Counted from the first letter of the stretch, positions 7,034 to 14,712 are shown. The stretch: DNA of 64,000 nt from Streptomyces radiopugnans (GCF_900110735.1 NZ_FOET01000008.1:1-64000), one strand, 5' to 3'. Made by a program: numbers and translations. Notes: generated from the sequence alone by a model not told the origin.

Positions 7034-8442
7034 GCGGGGCTCCCATCTGCGTCCGGGGACTTCACGGGGTGAGGAGCCGCCGGACCGCCGGCCGTCAGCT
7101 CCCGCAGGGCCGTCTCCAGCGACGCCCGCGCCCCCGCGGAGCCGTCGGCCGTCGTGCCGTCCGCCGACGCGTCGGTGGACGGCACGACGGTGGACGGCAC
7201 GTCGGCGGACGGCACGTCGGTGGACAGCCGCACCCGCAGGGCGCGCGGGTCGTCGCCGAAGCGGTGGCCGCCCAGGGCGTACGGCCCCAGCCGCCGCACC
7301 AGTTCCGCCTCCAGCCGGAGGGCGTCCTCGATGCCGCGGGCGGCCAGCGCGGGGCGCAGCGCCTCGAAGTCGGGGTAGAGGTGGCGTCCGGCGTGCGGCG
7401 GCCGGCAGACCGCGCCGGCGGCGGTCAGGACCCGGTGGAGCGCGGCGGCGCGTGCGGCGTGGGCGCGGTTGCCGGCGGCGCGGTGCTCGCGCAGCGGCTC
7501 CGCCTCGCCCAGCGCCTCGGCGGCGGCGGTGGTGTCGCGGCCGCGGGGGCGTGCGCGCAGGGCGGTCAGGACGGCGCGGGTGCGCTCGCACAGCTCCCGC
7601 CCGCGCCCGGTGGCAGGCAGCCGGGCGACGCCCATGGCGGTGCCCGGCCGGAAGGCGTACTCCGGGTCGGCGCCGAGGTCGACGAGGACCACGACGCAGT
7701 CGTGGTCCCCGCCCTCGTCGGTGGCGCCGGGCGAGCGGCCGTACGCGCCCCGCACCCCGTGGGGGGCGTCGGCGCGGGCGCGGAGGGTGTGGGCGGCGTG
7801 GACGGTGTGGGCGTGGGTGCCGGCGCCGGTGTGACGGGCAGGCCGGTGCAGGATCTCGGCGGGGCTGACGATCACCGTGTCGTGGGGGTCGTGGGAGGTG
7901 TCGCGCCAGCTCTCGTCGCTGATGATCAGCAGGTCCTCCTGGACGGCCGCCTCGCACACCTCGTGCAGCAGCTCGGGCGGTGCGGCCGTCCCGGTCAGCC
8001 CGTCGGCCACGGACAGCAGCAGCGCCCGCGGGTCGCCGCCGGCCGCGCGGGCCCGGCCCACGGTCTCCAGCAGCGCGAAGGGGTCGGGCACCCCGCCGCA
8101 CTCGGCCGGTACGGGTACGGGGTGCAGCGGCCGGCCCAGCAGCCGGGCCTGGTCGGCGTGCCAGGCCGGGCCCGGCCGGGGCAGCACCACTCCACCGCCG
8201 TCCTCCCTCCCTACGGTCTCGGGCTCGGGCCCGGCCGCGGCGAGCAGCGCCAGCAGGAGCAGGGGCGCGGTGGGGGCCACCACGACCTGTCCGGGCTCGG
8301 TGGGCAGGCCGCGCCGCCCCCAGTACCCGCAGGCCGCCTCGGCCACGGCGCCGTACGCGGCGGGGCCGTCCCCGGTGTCCCGGGCGCCGCGCGGGTCCGG
8401 TGCGGGCACGGCCGCCGGGCCGTCGGGTCGGGTCTGCTGCAT
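7030..8442 (-). CDS. Aminotransferase class I/II-fold protein without a PLP lysine
   Basis: 470 residues from an ATG with GGAGG upstream. The layout is that of a fold-type I aminotransferase: the GQVVVAPTAPLLL entry, an IISDESWRD segment (about 174-181) matching the Asp-x2-Tyr cofactor site, and a C-terminal ALRVRL Arg that would bind a carboxylate. Where the Schiff-base Lys should be (about 250-270, VVLVDLGADPEYAFRPGTAMG) there is none; the only Lys in the whole protein is near the C-terminus. A ~45-residue His/Arg-rich insert precedes this site. The protein is therefore probably not a working PLP enzyme. It is the first cistron of a pair with the downstream hydrolase (4-bp overlap). Confidence 0.75.
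   Translation of the reverse strand: MQQTRPDGPAAVPAPDPRGARDTGDGPAAYGAVAEAACGYWGRRGLPTEPGQVVVAPTAPLLLLALLAAAGPEPETVGREDGGGVVLPRPGPAWHADQARLLGRPLHPVPVPAECGGVPDPFALLETVGRARAAGGDPRALLLSVADGLTGTAAPPELLHEVCEAAVQEDLLIISDESWRDTSHDPHDTVIVSPAEILHRPARHTGAGTHAHTVHAAHTLRARADAPHGVRGAYGRSPGATDEGGDHDCVVVLVDLGADPEYAFRPGTAMGVARLPATGRGRELCERTRAVLTALRARPRGRDTTAAAEALGEAEPLREHRAAGNRAHAARAAALHRVLTAAGAVCRPPHAGRHLYPDFEALRPALAARGIEDALRLEAELVRRLGPYALGGHRFGDDPRALRVRLSTDVPSADVPSTVVPSTDASADGTTADGSAGARASLETALRELTAGGPAAPHPVKSPDADGSPA
7171..7230. repeat. 15-bp in-frame tandem repeat in the aminotransferase-like gene
   Basis: Four abutting 15-nt units (7171-7185, 7186-7200, 7201-7215, 7216-7230) differing by one to three bases encode a repeating V-P-S-x-D pentapeptide near the protein's C-terminus. 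Degenerate further units lie at 7147-7170. Confidence 0.85.
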
Positions 8443-8549
8443 CCGTGCCTCCGCCGTGTCCGGGGACGGCCCGCCGGCCGCCCCTGCCTGGTTCCGCTCC
8501 TGATTCCGCTCCCGGCCGTCGCTGCGCTCCGGCCCCGCCGCCGGGCGGG

Positions 8550-9305
8550 TCAGGGCCGCCGGGACCGCTCCCGGAATCGCCGGAGTTCCTGCTCCAGGCC
8601 GTGGCCCCGGGTGCGCACCAGGGCACCGGCCAGGTCGGAGAGCTTGCGGTTGGTGTGCTGCGAGATCCCGCGCAGCAGGGCGAACGCCTCCTCCGCGTCG
8701 CAGCCGAGCACGTACATCACGATTCCGCACGCCTGGTCGACGACGGGTCTGCTGCGCAGCGCGCCCCTGAGCTGTTCCGTCTCCACCAGCGCCGCACGGT
8801 GGCGGCGGTCGCGGGCCAGCCCGGTGGCGGCCAGGTCGCCCAGGAGTGCCGCCGGGCAGCGGACGGTCTCCTCCAGCGGGCGGGGCCGGAAGCCGTGGAC
8901 GGTGACGGTGAGGGTGAGTCCGTCCCGGCGGTACGGCAGGGCGGCGCCGGAGCGCAGCCCCATCTCCAGCGCCCGGGCGCGGTAGCCGGGCCAGCGGTCG
9001 TCCAGCAGCAGGTCGTCGGAGCCGGCGGGGCGTCCGGTGCGCAGGGCCTGCGGCACGGGGCCGTCGCCGTCCTCCCACTGGACGGCGATGAGCGCGGACA
9101 GGTCCGGATGGGTGACGGCGGTGGTGCCCTCGGCCGGGTCGGAGCCGGTGTGGGCGGTGGCGGTGGCGCCGCAGCAGCCGGGGGTGGAGTGGACGACCTG
9201 CTCTGCCAGCCGGGCGAGGCTCCGGGCGGGCGAGGCGGCGTCGAGCTCCGGCTCCGGCCGGGTCGGAGCGGACTCGAACGGCATCGCATCGCATCGGTCC
9301 GGCAT
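8550..9305 (-). CDS. GAF-ANTAR RNA-binding antiterminator
   Basis: 251 residues from the ATG at 9305; a second ATG at 9284 is possible and neither has a strong Shine-Dalgarno sequence. The N-terminal two-thirds is a GAF-like sensor (QVVHSTPGCCGATATAH to the LTVTVHGF region). The C-terminal ~60 residues form an ANTAR domain, with RPVVDQACGIVMYVLGC, the EEAFALLRGISQHTNRKL helix and the ALV end. ANTAR proteins bind paired hexaloop hairpins in nascent RNA and prevent termination; Streptomyces carries many GAF-ANTAR proteins of unknown target. It lies upstream of the aminotransferase-like gene on the same strand but 107 nt away. Confidence 0.88.
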   Translation of the reverse strand: MPDRCDAMPFESAPTRPEPELDAASPARSLARLAEQVVHSTPGCCGATATAHTGSDPAEGTTAVTHPDLSALIAVQWEDGDGPVPQALRTGRPAGSDDLLLDDRWPGYRARALEMGLRSGAALPYRRDGLTLTVTVHGFRPRPLEETVRCPAALLGDLAATGLARDRRHRAALVETEQLRGALRSRPVVDQACGIVMYVLGCDAEEAFALLRGISQHTNRKLSDLAGALVRTRGHGLEQELRRFRERSRRP

Positions 9306-9548
9306 GGCGCTGTCCGGTCCTTTCCCTGTTCTCCGGCCGGTTCCGGCCGGTCCTCGAACGTCCGGTTCCGAGAGATCGGCTGCCCCGCACGACGACCGGG
9401 AAACGGCCGGCGCGACCGGCCGCCCCGGGCGGGCACGGGCCGCCCGGGATCACTCCCGCGCACCCTCTCCCACCACCATCATCCCAACAAAGAGTGATGA
9501 GTAATACTTTTTCCGTGCGACCGGCGAGACCTCCGGCTGCCCGCGGGT

Positions 9549-9560
9549 TACGTTGAGTAC
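9549..9560 (+). promoter_or_regulatory. Leaderless-type -10 element
   Basis: TACGTT (9549-9554), 6 nt, then the ATG at 9561. No Shine-Dalgarno sequence. The 255-nt divergent gap (9306-9560) also has an AT-rich patch at 9481-9515 that could carry the ANTAR gene promoter. Confidence 0.55.
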
Positions 9561-10721
9561 ATGGCGCAGGCGGAGGAGTTCGGAACCGAGCTGGCGGACT
9601 TCCGCCGACGGGTGGAGGAACTGCGGTCGGCGCGTGCCCTGCCGGAGACCGACCGGCAGCCCGCCCTGGAGGCCGCCCTCCTGGAACTCCGGTACGCGGC
9701 CGAGGTGCTGTGGCCGCGCTGCGAGGAGCTGGCCGCCGAACGGGACCGCGGCGGCCGGGAGGAGCACCACGAACACCGGCTGCTGCGCACCCTCTTCCAG
9801 CGGCTGCCGGTGGCGGTGGCCCTGCTGGACCGGGACGCGGTGGTGCGGCGGTGCAACCCCGCCGCCGGGCAGCTGCTGGGAGTGCGTGCCGGGTACGCCA
9901 CCGGGCGGGCGCTGACCGCTTCCCTGGCCCACGACTCCCGGGCGGCCTTCCGCTCCCAGGTGGCCGCCGTCGCCCGCGGCGAGGGCGACCGCGGCCTGAC
10001 CGTCCGCCTGCCGGGCCATCAGCAGCGGGCCCGGCAGGGCGGCGGCACGCTGCGGGCCACCCTGACGGCGCTGCACCCCTCGCACGAGCCGGGCACGATC
10101 GTCCTCGCCGTCCTCCAGCCCGCCGGGCCCGGCGCCCAGGCGGGCGCGGGCCCCGCCGGGCCGCTCCCGGCCGCGGAGAGCCGGACGCCCCGCCCCGACC
10201 TGTCCGAGGCCGCCCGCGGCGCCGAACTGATGGACCTGCTGGACGAGACGACGACGGCGCTGCTCGCGGCGGACTCCCCCAAGGAGGTGCCGCAGCGGGT
10301 GGCGGAGGTGCTCTACGGCCGGTTCGCCGACTGGGTGGTCGTCGACGCCGCCGTACCCGGCGGCGCGCTGCGCCGGGCCGCCGTCCTGGCCCCGGCCGGA
10401 CGGCTGCGCGACGCGGTCGCCGAGCAGGATCCGTCCTCCTGGCCGCCGGTGGTGGAGGCGGTGCGGCACGGCGGTACGTCGCTGCGGGTGCGTCCGGAGG
10501 ATCCCGGGCTCCTGGGCCGGGACGCCGCCGGGACCCCCGTCCTGATACGGGCCGAGGTCGGCTCGCTGCTGTGCGTGCCGCTGTCCGACGGCGCGCAGGG
10601 CCCGGTGCTCGGCGCGCTGACGCTGCTGCGCACCGGTGGCCGCCGGACCTTCGGGCTGGCGGAGACCGGCGCCGTGGAGCGGATCGCACGGCACATCGCC
10701 CTGGCGCTGCGCGGTCTGTGA
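9561..10721 (+). CDS. PAS-GAF sensor protein without output domain
   Basis: 386 residues. A short coiled-coil N-terminus (about 1-70) leads into a PAS domain (about 72-190: LFQRLPVAVALLDRD, CNPAAGQLLGV). A GAF domain follows (about 220-385: DLLDETTTALLAADSPKEVPQRVAEVLY, VGSLLCVPLSDGAQGPVLGALTLLRTGGR, VERIARHIALAL). In Streptomyces this pair normally precedes a PP2C/SpoIIE phosphatase that acts on anti-anti-sigma factors. Here translation stops right after GAF and a strong terminator follows at once, so no output domain is encoded. It may signal by dimerisation. The sigma-factor gene lies just downstream on the other strand. Confidence 0.8.
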   Translation: MAQAEEFGTELADFRRRVEELRSARALPETDRQPALEAALLELRYAAEVLWPRCEELAAERDRGGREEHHEHRLLRTLFQRLPVAVALLDRDAVVRRCNPAAGQLLGVRAGYATGRALTASLAHDSRAAFRSQVAAVARGEGDRGLTVRLPGHQQRARQGGGTLRATLTALHPSHEPGTIVLAVLQPAGPGAQAGAGPAGPLPAAESRTPRPDLSEAARGAELMDLLDETTTALLAADSPKEVPQRVAEVLYGRFADWVVVDAAVPGGALRRAAVLAPAGRLRDAVAEQDPSSWPPVVEAVRHGGTSLRVRPEDPGLLGRDAAGTPVLIRAEVGSLLCVPLSDGAQGPVLGALTLLRTGGRRTFGLAETGAVERIARHIALALRGL

Positions 10722-10767
10722 GGCGCTCCGCGAGCCGGCCACCGGACGCCGGGCGCGCCGGGCGCGC

Positions 10768-10806
10768 GTCCGCCGTACCCGCGCGGCTTGCGCGGGTACG
10801 GCGGAC
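10768..10806. terminator. Strong bidirectional hairpin terminator
   Basis: A perfect 17-bp stem (10768-10784 with 10790-10806) with a 5-nt loop lies between the convergent PAS-GAF and sigma-factor genes. Confidence 0.85.
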
Positions 10807-10853
10807 GCCGGAGGTGCGGAGGAGGGTTCTGCACCGGTCCGGCCGGCGGCGCG

Positions 10854-11723
10854 TCAGGCGGCCCGGGAGCCCGCGTAGGCGCGCTCGCGTTCGCGCTCCC
10901 TCTCCGGGGCGGCCTGCTCCCGCTCCAGATCCGCCTCGACCTCGGCGTGCAGGCGGTTGCAGGTGCGGCTGATCAGCCGGGAGACGTGCATCTGGGAGAT
11001 GCCGAGCTGCTCGGCGATCCGGCTCTGGGTCATGTCGCAGAAGAAGCGCAGGTAGAGGATCTTGCGCTCGCGCTCGGGCAGGTTGCGCAGCCGGGGCTTG
11101 AGCGACTCGCGGTAGACGACGAGGTCGAAGCCGGGCTCGGCGCTGCCCAGGGTGTCCACCAGCGCGTAGCCGTCGTCGGCGCCGGGCAGCTCCGCGTCCA
11201 GGGAGAGGGTGCTGTAGCTCTCCAGGGCCTCGGAGCCGATGCGCACCTCCTCCTCCGTCAGGCCGCTGTGTTCCGCTATCTCCCTGACGCCGGGGGTGCG
11301 GCCGTCGAGGGAGTGGCTGAGCTGGCGGCTGGAGGCTCGTACGCGGTTGCGCAGCTCCTGCACCCGGCGAGGCACGTGCAGGCCCCACATGTGGTCGCGG
11401 AAGTGCCGCTTGATCTCGCCGACGATGGTCGGCACCGCGAAGCTCTCGAACGCGCTGCCGCGCGCCGGATCGTAGCGGGTGACCGCCTTCACCAGGCCGA
11501 GGGCGGCCACCTGCTCCAGGTCCTCCAGGGACTCGCCGCGGTTGCGGAAGTGCCGGGCGAGGCGCTCGGCCATCGGCATCCAGGCCCGCACGACCCGCTG
11601 CCGCAGCTCCTCTCGCTCCGGGCCGTCCGGAAGCTCGGCGATGCGCTGGAACTCGGCGGTGGTGTCAGGGGCGTCGTCGTGCGGGTGCCGCGCGTGCTTT
11701 GCTCGTGCTCGTACGGGGGTCAT
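10854..11723 (-). CDS. SigB/SigF/SigG-family RNA polymerase sigma factor
   Basis: 289 residues from an ATG with GGGAGAG upstream. Region 2 is at about 60-115 (RNRGESLEDLEQVAALGLVKA, FAVPTIVGEIKRHFRDH), region 3 follows with VREIAEHSGLTEEEV, and region 4 is at about 225-265 (LPERERKILYLRF, then QSRIAEQLGISQMHVSRL). This is the Streptomyces group 3 sigma family (SigB, F, G, H, K, L, M, N), which direct RNA polymerase to stress or development genes. No anti-sigma or anti-anti-sigma gene is adjacent, as is common for SigF- and SigG-like members; which paralogue this is cannot be decided. A SigB-like box lies upstream at 11869-11893. Confidence 0.93.
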   Translation of the reverse strand: MTPVRARAKHARHPHDDAPDTTAEFQRIAELPDGPEREELRQRVVRAWMPMAERLARHFRNRGESLEDLEQVAALGLVKAVTRYDPARGSAFESFAVPTIVGEIKRHFRDHMWGLHVPRRVQELRNRVRASSRQLSHSLDGRTPGVREIAEHSGLTEEEVRIGSEALESYSTLSLDAELPGADDGYALVDTLGSAEPGFDLVVYRESLKPRLRNLPERERKILYLRFFCDMTQSRIAEQLGISQMHVSRLISRTCNRLHAEVEADLEREQAAPERERERERAYAGSRAA

Positions 11724-11868
11724 GTGCGGTCTCTCCCGAACTGTGGACTGTGGCTCTGTGGGGATTACCGCGGGACCGGGCACAGGGGGGACCGGGGCTG
11801 AAGCACCCGGGGCGGGGAATGTCACCGCTCCCGCGGATGTGCCTGCGGTCCGAAGCACGAGGGTTCGG

Positions 11869-11893
11869 ATGCCCGGGGCCCACCCCTTCAAAC
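11869..11893 (-). promoter_or_regulatory. SigB-like promoter candidate for the sigma-factor gene
   Basis: On the minus strand GTTT (11893-11890), 15 nt, then GGGCAT (11874-11869). The SigB-type consensus is GNNT-N14-16-GGGTA(C/T), so one base differs. It is 146 nt upstream of the sigma-factor start and could mean autoregulation. Confidence 0.35.
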
Positions 11894-11896
11894 GAT

Positions 11897-11921
11897 GTTT
11901 TTCACACCGGCACCCGGTTAC
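11897..11921 (+). promoter_or_regulatory. SigB-like promoter candidate for the F420 oxidoreductase
   Basis: GTTT (11897-11900), 15 nt, then GGTTAC (11916-11921), one mismatch to the SigB-type consensus. Predicted start of transcription is about 30 nt before the ATG at 11961. Confidence 0.4.
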
Positions 11922-11960
11922 CCGGTGCCCGCACCGGCGCACCTGTGGAGGACCTCTTCG

Positions 11961-12932
11961 ATGACCGAGTACGGCTACTTCCTGGCCTGCGAGGACCACG
12001 GACCGAACGAACTGGTGGAGCAGGCCCGAATGGCCGAGCAGGCGGGTTTCACCTCGCTGTGGATCTCCGACCACTACCACCCCTGGAACGGCGTCCAGGG
12101 GCACAGTCCGTTCGTGTGGTCCGTCATCGGCGCGATCTCCCGGGCCACCTCGCTGCCCGTCCAGACGGCGGTCACCTGCCCGACCGTGCGCCTCCACCCG
12201 GCGGTGGTCGCCCAGGCCGCCGCCACCAGCGCGGTGATGCTGGACGGCCGCTTCCGGCTGGGCGTGGGCACCGGCGAGGCGCTCAACGAGCACATCCTGG
12301 GCGACCGCTGGCCCCAGGCGTCGGTGCGGATGGAGATGCTGGAGGAGGCCATCGGCGTCATCCGGCGCCTGCTGACCGGCGAGGAGGTCAGCCACCACGG
12401 CAAGCACTACACCGTGGAGAACGCCCGGCTGTACGACGTGCCCGGCGAGCCGGTGCCGATCGACGTCTCCGGCTTCGGCCCGGCCGCCATCGAACTGGCC
12501 GGGCGGGTGGGCGACGGGTTCATCACCACCATGCCCGACGTGGAGGGCCTGGAGCGCTTCCGCCGCAGCGGCGGGGGCCGCGGCTCCGGGCAGGGCCCGG
12601 CCTTCGCGGGGACGAAGGTCTGCTACGGCACCGACCGCGACGAGGCCGTGCGCACCGTCCACCACCGCTGGCCCAACATGTTCCTGCCCGGCGAGCTGGG
12701 GCAGGTCCTGCCCACCCCCGCCCACTTCGAGCAGGCCTCGCAACTGGTGACCGAGGAGGTGGTGGCCGGCTCCGGACTGCCGTGCGGGGACGACCCCGAC
12801 GAGCACGTACGCGCCCTGCGGGAGTTCGCCGACTCCGGGTTCGACGTGGTGCACGTCAACCAGATCGGCCCCGATCTGCGGGGCTTCTTCGACTTCTACC
12901 GGACCGACGTCCTGCCGCGGCTGAAGGACTGA
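11961..12932 (+). CDS. LLM-class F420-dependent oxidoreductase
   Basis: 323 residues. The ATG at 11961 is chosen because GGAGG lies 9 nt upstream and the family begins at about EYGYFLACEDHGPN. The TIM-barrel of the luciferase-like superfamily is shown by AEQAGFTSLWISDHYHPW, the GRFRLGVGTGEALNEH cofactor segment and the IDVSGFGPAAIELAGRVGDGFIT strand. It resembles the F420-dependent subfamily related to glucose-6-phosphate dehydrogenase. F420H2-linked enzymes of this type reduce or oxidise small organic molecules; the substrate is unknown. It is divergent from the sigma-factor gene, with a SigB-like box between, suggesting stress control. Confidence 0.9.
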   Translation: MTEYGYFLACEDHGPNELVEQARMAEQAGFTSLWISDHYHPWNGVQGHSPFVWSVIGAISRATSLPVQTAVTCPTVRLHPAVVAQAAATSAVMLDGRFRLGVGTGEALNEHILGDRWPQASVRMEMLEEAIGVIRRLLTGEEVSHHGKHYTVENARLYDVPGEPVPIDVSGFGPAAIELAGRVGDGFITTMPDVEGLERFRRSGGGRGSGQGPAFAGTKVCYGTDRDEAVRTVHHRWPNMFLPGELGQVLPTPAHFEQASQLVTEEVVAGSGLPCGDDPDEHVRALREFADSGFDVVHVNQIGPDLRGFFDFYRTDVLPRLKD

Positions 12933-12979
12933 CCGGCCGCGGGCGGGGCCGGCCGCGACCACGGGGCGGGCCCATGGAC

Positions 12980-13014
12980 GGGGGCGCGGAGAGGGTGCGG
13001 CTCTCCGCGCCCCC
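12980..13014. terminator. Bidirectional hairpin terminator
   Basis: A 14-bp perfect stem (12980-12993 with 13001-13014) with a 7-nt loop lies between the convergent F420 oxidoreductase and DUF402 genes. Confidence 0.82.
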
Positions 13015-13083
13015 TTCGCCTGCCCGGGCCCGGACCGGGCCCCGGACGGAAGGCCGCTCCGGAAGCCCCTCCGAAGACCGGGG

Positions 13084-13602
13084 TCAGCCCAGCAGGGCGT
13101 CGAAACCGCCCTCGCGGACGAGCCGTTCGAGCTCGTCCAGCGCGCGGCGGGCCCTGCCGGCCGTCTCCGGGTCGCTCTCGGGCAGCCCGCTCTCGGCGAA
13201 CTCGTCCTCGTCCAGGCGCAGCACGGCGGACCGGTCGGACGACACCCACAGGTCCAGCTCCAGGTCCCATGTGGTCAGCGTGGCCTCCGCGACGGCGGCG
13301 GGGCGGGTGACGTCGCAGTACCAGCCCTTGAGGGCGCCGTCCGGGCCGCGCACCTCCTTCACCGAGAACCAGCGGTCGCGCCAGTAGTGCTCGGTGAACA
13401 CGTCGCCGCTCTCGAAGCGCACGAAGCCGAAGTCCCGCACCGGCGGGCCCGCCCAGGGCGCCCGCACGACGGCGTGGACGCCGTCGTCGCGCTCCACGGT
13501 CGCCGGGTAACGGACTTGCCGGCCCCGGGACTTGAGCAGGACGACGGTCACCGTGCCGCCCGGCGGCAGGGGGGGTCCGGGGTGGGGGCGCGGATCGCTC
13601 AT
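13084..13602 (-). CDS. DUF402 protein (FomD-like nucleotide phosphohydrolase fold)
   Basis: 172 residues, ATG with GGGGAGGG upstream. The DUF402 core is clear: DVFTEHYWRDRWFSVKEV, GWYCDVTRP, LELDLWVSSD, then VLRLDEDEF with acidic metal ligands, and a helical C-terminus (ARRALDELERLV). Relatives such as FomD and the S. aureus Sa1684 protein hydrolyse CMP-phosphonates or nucleoside di-/triphosphates. The key Asp/Glu residues (D-L-D, D-E-D-E) are present. Substrate is not predictable from context. Confidence 0.85.
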   Translation of the reverse strand: MSDPRPHPGPPLPPGGTVTVVLLKSRGRQVRYPATVERDDGVHAVVRAPWAGPPVRDFGFVRFESGDVFTEHYWRDRWFSVKEVRGPDGALKGWYCDVTRPAAVAEATLTTWDLELDLWVSSDRSAVLRLDEDEFAESGLPESDPETAGRARRALDELERLVREGGFDALLG

Positions 13603-13628
13603 GGGCCCACCCTCCCCGACGCGCGAAC

Positions 13629-13657
13629 GGGGCGCACCCGGTTTTCGGGTGCGCCCC
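13629..13657 (-). terminator. Hairpin terminator of the small hydrophilic gene
   Basis: An 11-bp stem (13629-13639 with 13647-13657) with a 7-nt T-rich loop, 21 nt past the stop of the minus-strand gene ending at 13678. Confidence 0.7.
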
Positions 13658-13677
13658 TCGTGTGGTTGCGCGGCGGG

Positions 13678-13929
13678 CTACCGCCCTTCGCCGGCCGCTC
13701 CCCCGCCGTCCGTCCCGTGCGCCTCCTCGTCCGCTTCCGGGCGGCTGCGGGGCCTGGTGCCGCCGACGGGCCCGGCGGGCGGGACCTTGGGCGGGGTCGC
13801 GGGCTGGTCCGGGGTCTCGCCGGGGATCAGGTCCGCGGCCGAGACGCGCTCCTCGCGCCCGCTGCCGCCGCGCGTACCGCGCTCGTCGCGCTCGTCTCGC
13901 TTGCCGTGCTCGTGCGCTTCGTCGCTCAT
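13678..13929 (-). CDS. Small hydrophilic protein, unknown function
   Basis: 83 residues, ATG at 13929. The frame is open further upstream but those residues are Arg/His-rich filler. The protein is highly charged with no hydrophobic segment: E-H-G-K-R-D-E-R repeats, then AADLIPGETPDQPATPPKVPP, then a Pro/Gly/Glu tail. It is probably disordered; small proteins of this kind are common near Streptomyces stress genes. A GGGTAC hexamer lies 9 nt before the ATG, and no good Shine-Dalgarno sequence is seen. Function unknown. Confidence 0.6.
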   Translation of the reverse strand: MSDEAHEHGKRDERDERGTRGGSGREERVSAADLIPGETPDQPATPPKVPPAGPVGGTRPRSRPEADEEAHGTDGGGAAGEGR

Positions 13930-13980
13930 GCGTTCCGCGTACCCGGGGGCGGCGGGCCCTAACAGCCTCGTCGGCGGCCA

Positions 13981-14059
13981 CGGGTACCGCCCGGAAGAGG
14001 GCGGTACCCGGGTTCGGGAGCGGCTCCGGGCACGGTCCCTGACCTCCGTGCCCGGAGCC
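13981..14059 (-). terminator. Two consecutive hairpins in the 13930-14232 gap
   Basis: A 12-bp stem (13981-13992 with 13999-14010, 6-nt loop) is followed by a 14-bp stem (14022-14035 with 14046-14059, 10-nt loop). They lie downstream of the DUF6158 gene on the minus strand and probably end its transcript. I see no gene in this 303-nt gap. Confidence 0.65.
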
Positions 14060-14232
14060 TTCTCACTCCCCCACAGGGCCGCTCGCTCGGCCGCGGTCCG
14101 GGTGCCCCCGCCCCCGGTGGGCAAACACCCGCTCACCCGGCCGTCACGGGGTCGCCACCATGCCGCCACCGCTCCACCGCCGTGCCGCCGCGCCACCACC
14201 GCCGCACCGGCCCGCTCCCGCCGGGGCGTTCC

Positions 14233-14460
14233 TCACTCGGTGCGCGCCCGGGCGCCCTCCCTCGTCCGGCCCGCCGAGACGGCCCGGTCGGGGTGGCGCC
14301 GCAGGTACTCGCCCTCCAGCTCGGCGGTGCGCCGGGTGTGCGCGGCGAGCGCGTCCGACGAGCCGTGCAGCAGGGTGTCGTGGCGGGTCCGGTGCAGGGA
14401 CTCCAGTTCCTCGATCAGCGCGGTCTCGGACAGCTTCTCCGGGTCGACTCCCATGCCCAT
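14233..14460 (-). CDS. DUF6158-type small protein
   Basis: 75 residues from the ATG at 14460, with AAGGAGG 10 nt upstream; a second ATG at 14454 is also used in relatives. The sequence M-G-V-D-P-x-x-L-S, then ELESLHRTRHDTLLHGS and AALAAHTRRTAELEGEYLRRHP-like helices match the small Streptomyces DUF6158 family as I remember it. Mostly helical and charged, no membrane segment. These genes are often stress-associated but the function is unknown. It is divergent from the baeRF-type gene. Confidence 0.8.
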   Translation of the reverse strand: MGMGVDPEKLSETALIEELESLHRTRHDTLLHGSSDALAAHTRRTAELEGEYLRRHPDRAVSAGRTREGARARTE

Positions 14461-14502
14461 CGTTCGATCGCCTCCTTGGTCGGCGCTCTCCGTCATCGTC
14501 CT

Positions 14503-14527
14503 GTGTCTTTTGCACCGGTTCGGGTAC
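14503..14527 (+). promoter_or_regulatory. SigB-type promoter candidate upstream of the baeRF gene
   Basis: GTGT (14503-14506), 15 nt, then GGGTAC (14522-14527), a full match to GNNT-N14-16-GGGTAC. It points at the gene starting at 14713, leaving a ~180-nt leader that holds two hairpins (14567-14589; 14674-14693), the second just before the ribosome binding site. Confidence 0.5.
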
Positions 14528-14712
14528 CCGAAAACCGGCGATTCCAAGGAGGGAGCCAGTGACTCCGCTCCCCCGCCCGGAGGGGGAGCCTCCGACCCGA
14601 AGGCTGCGGTCCGGTCCGAACCGGTCCCTTGCGGGAGAAAAGGAAGTCACCACAAGCCAGGGAAGCGATTCCCCCACCGGCCGGAGCCGGTGGTCCCCTC
14701 GTTAGGAGACTG

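Noticed and set aside
7030..11388. 1452-codon minus-strand open frame
   Set aside because: Only the part from 8442 down has family motifs. The rest is Arg/Pro/Ala filler overlapping the PAS-GAF and ANTAR genes in other frames.
13920..13945. Complete SigB promoter before the small hydrophilic gene
   Set aside because: GGGTAC is present on the minus strand, but no GNNT box occurs at 14-16 nt spacing.
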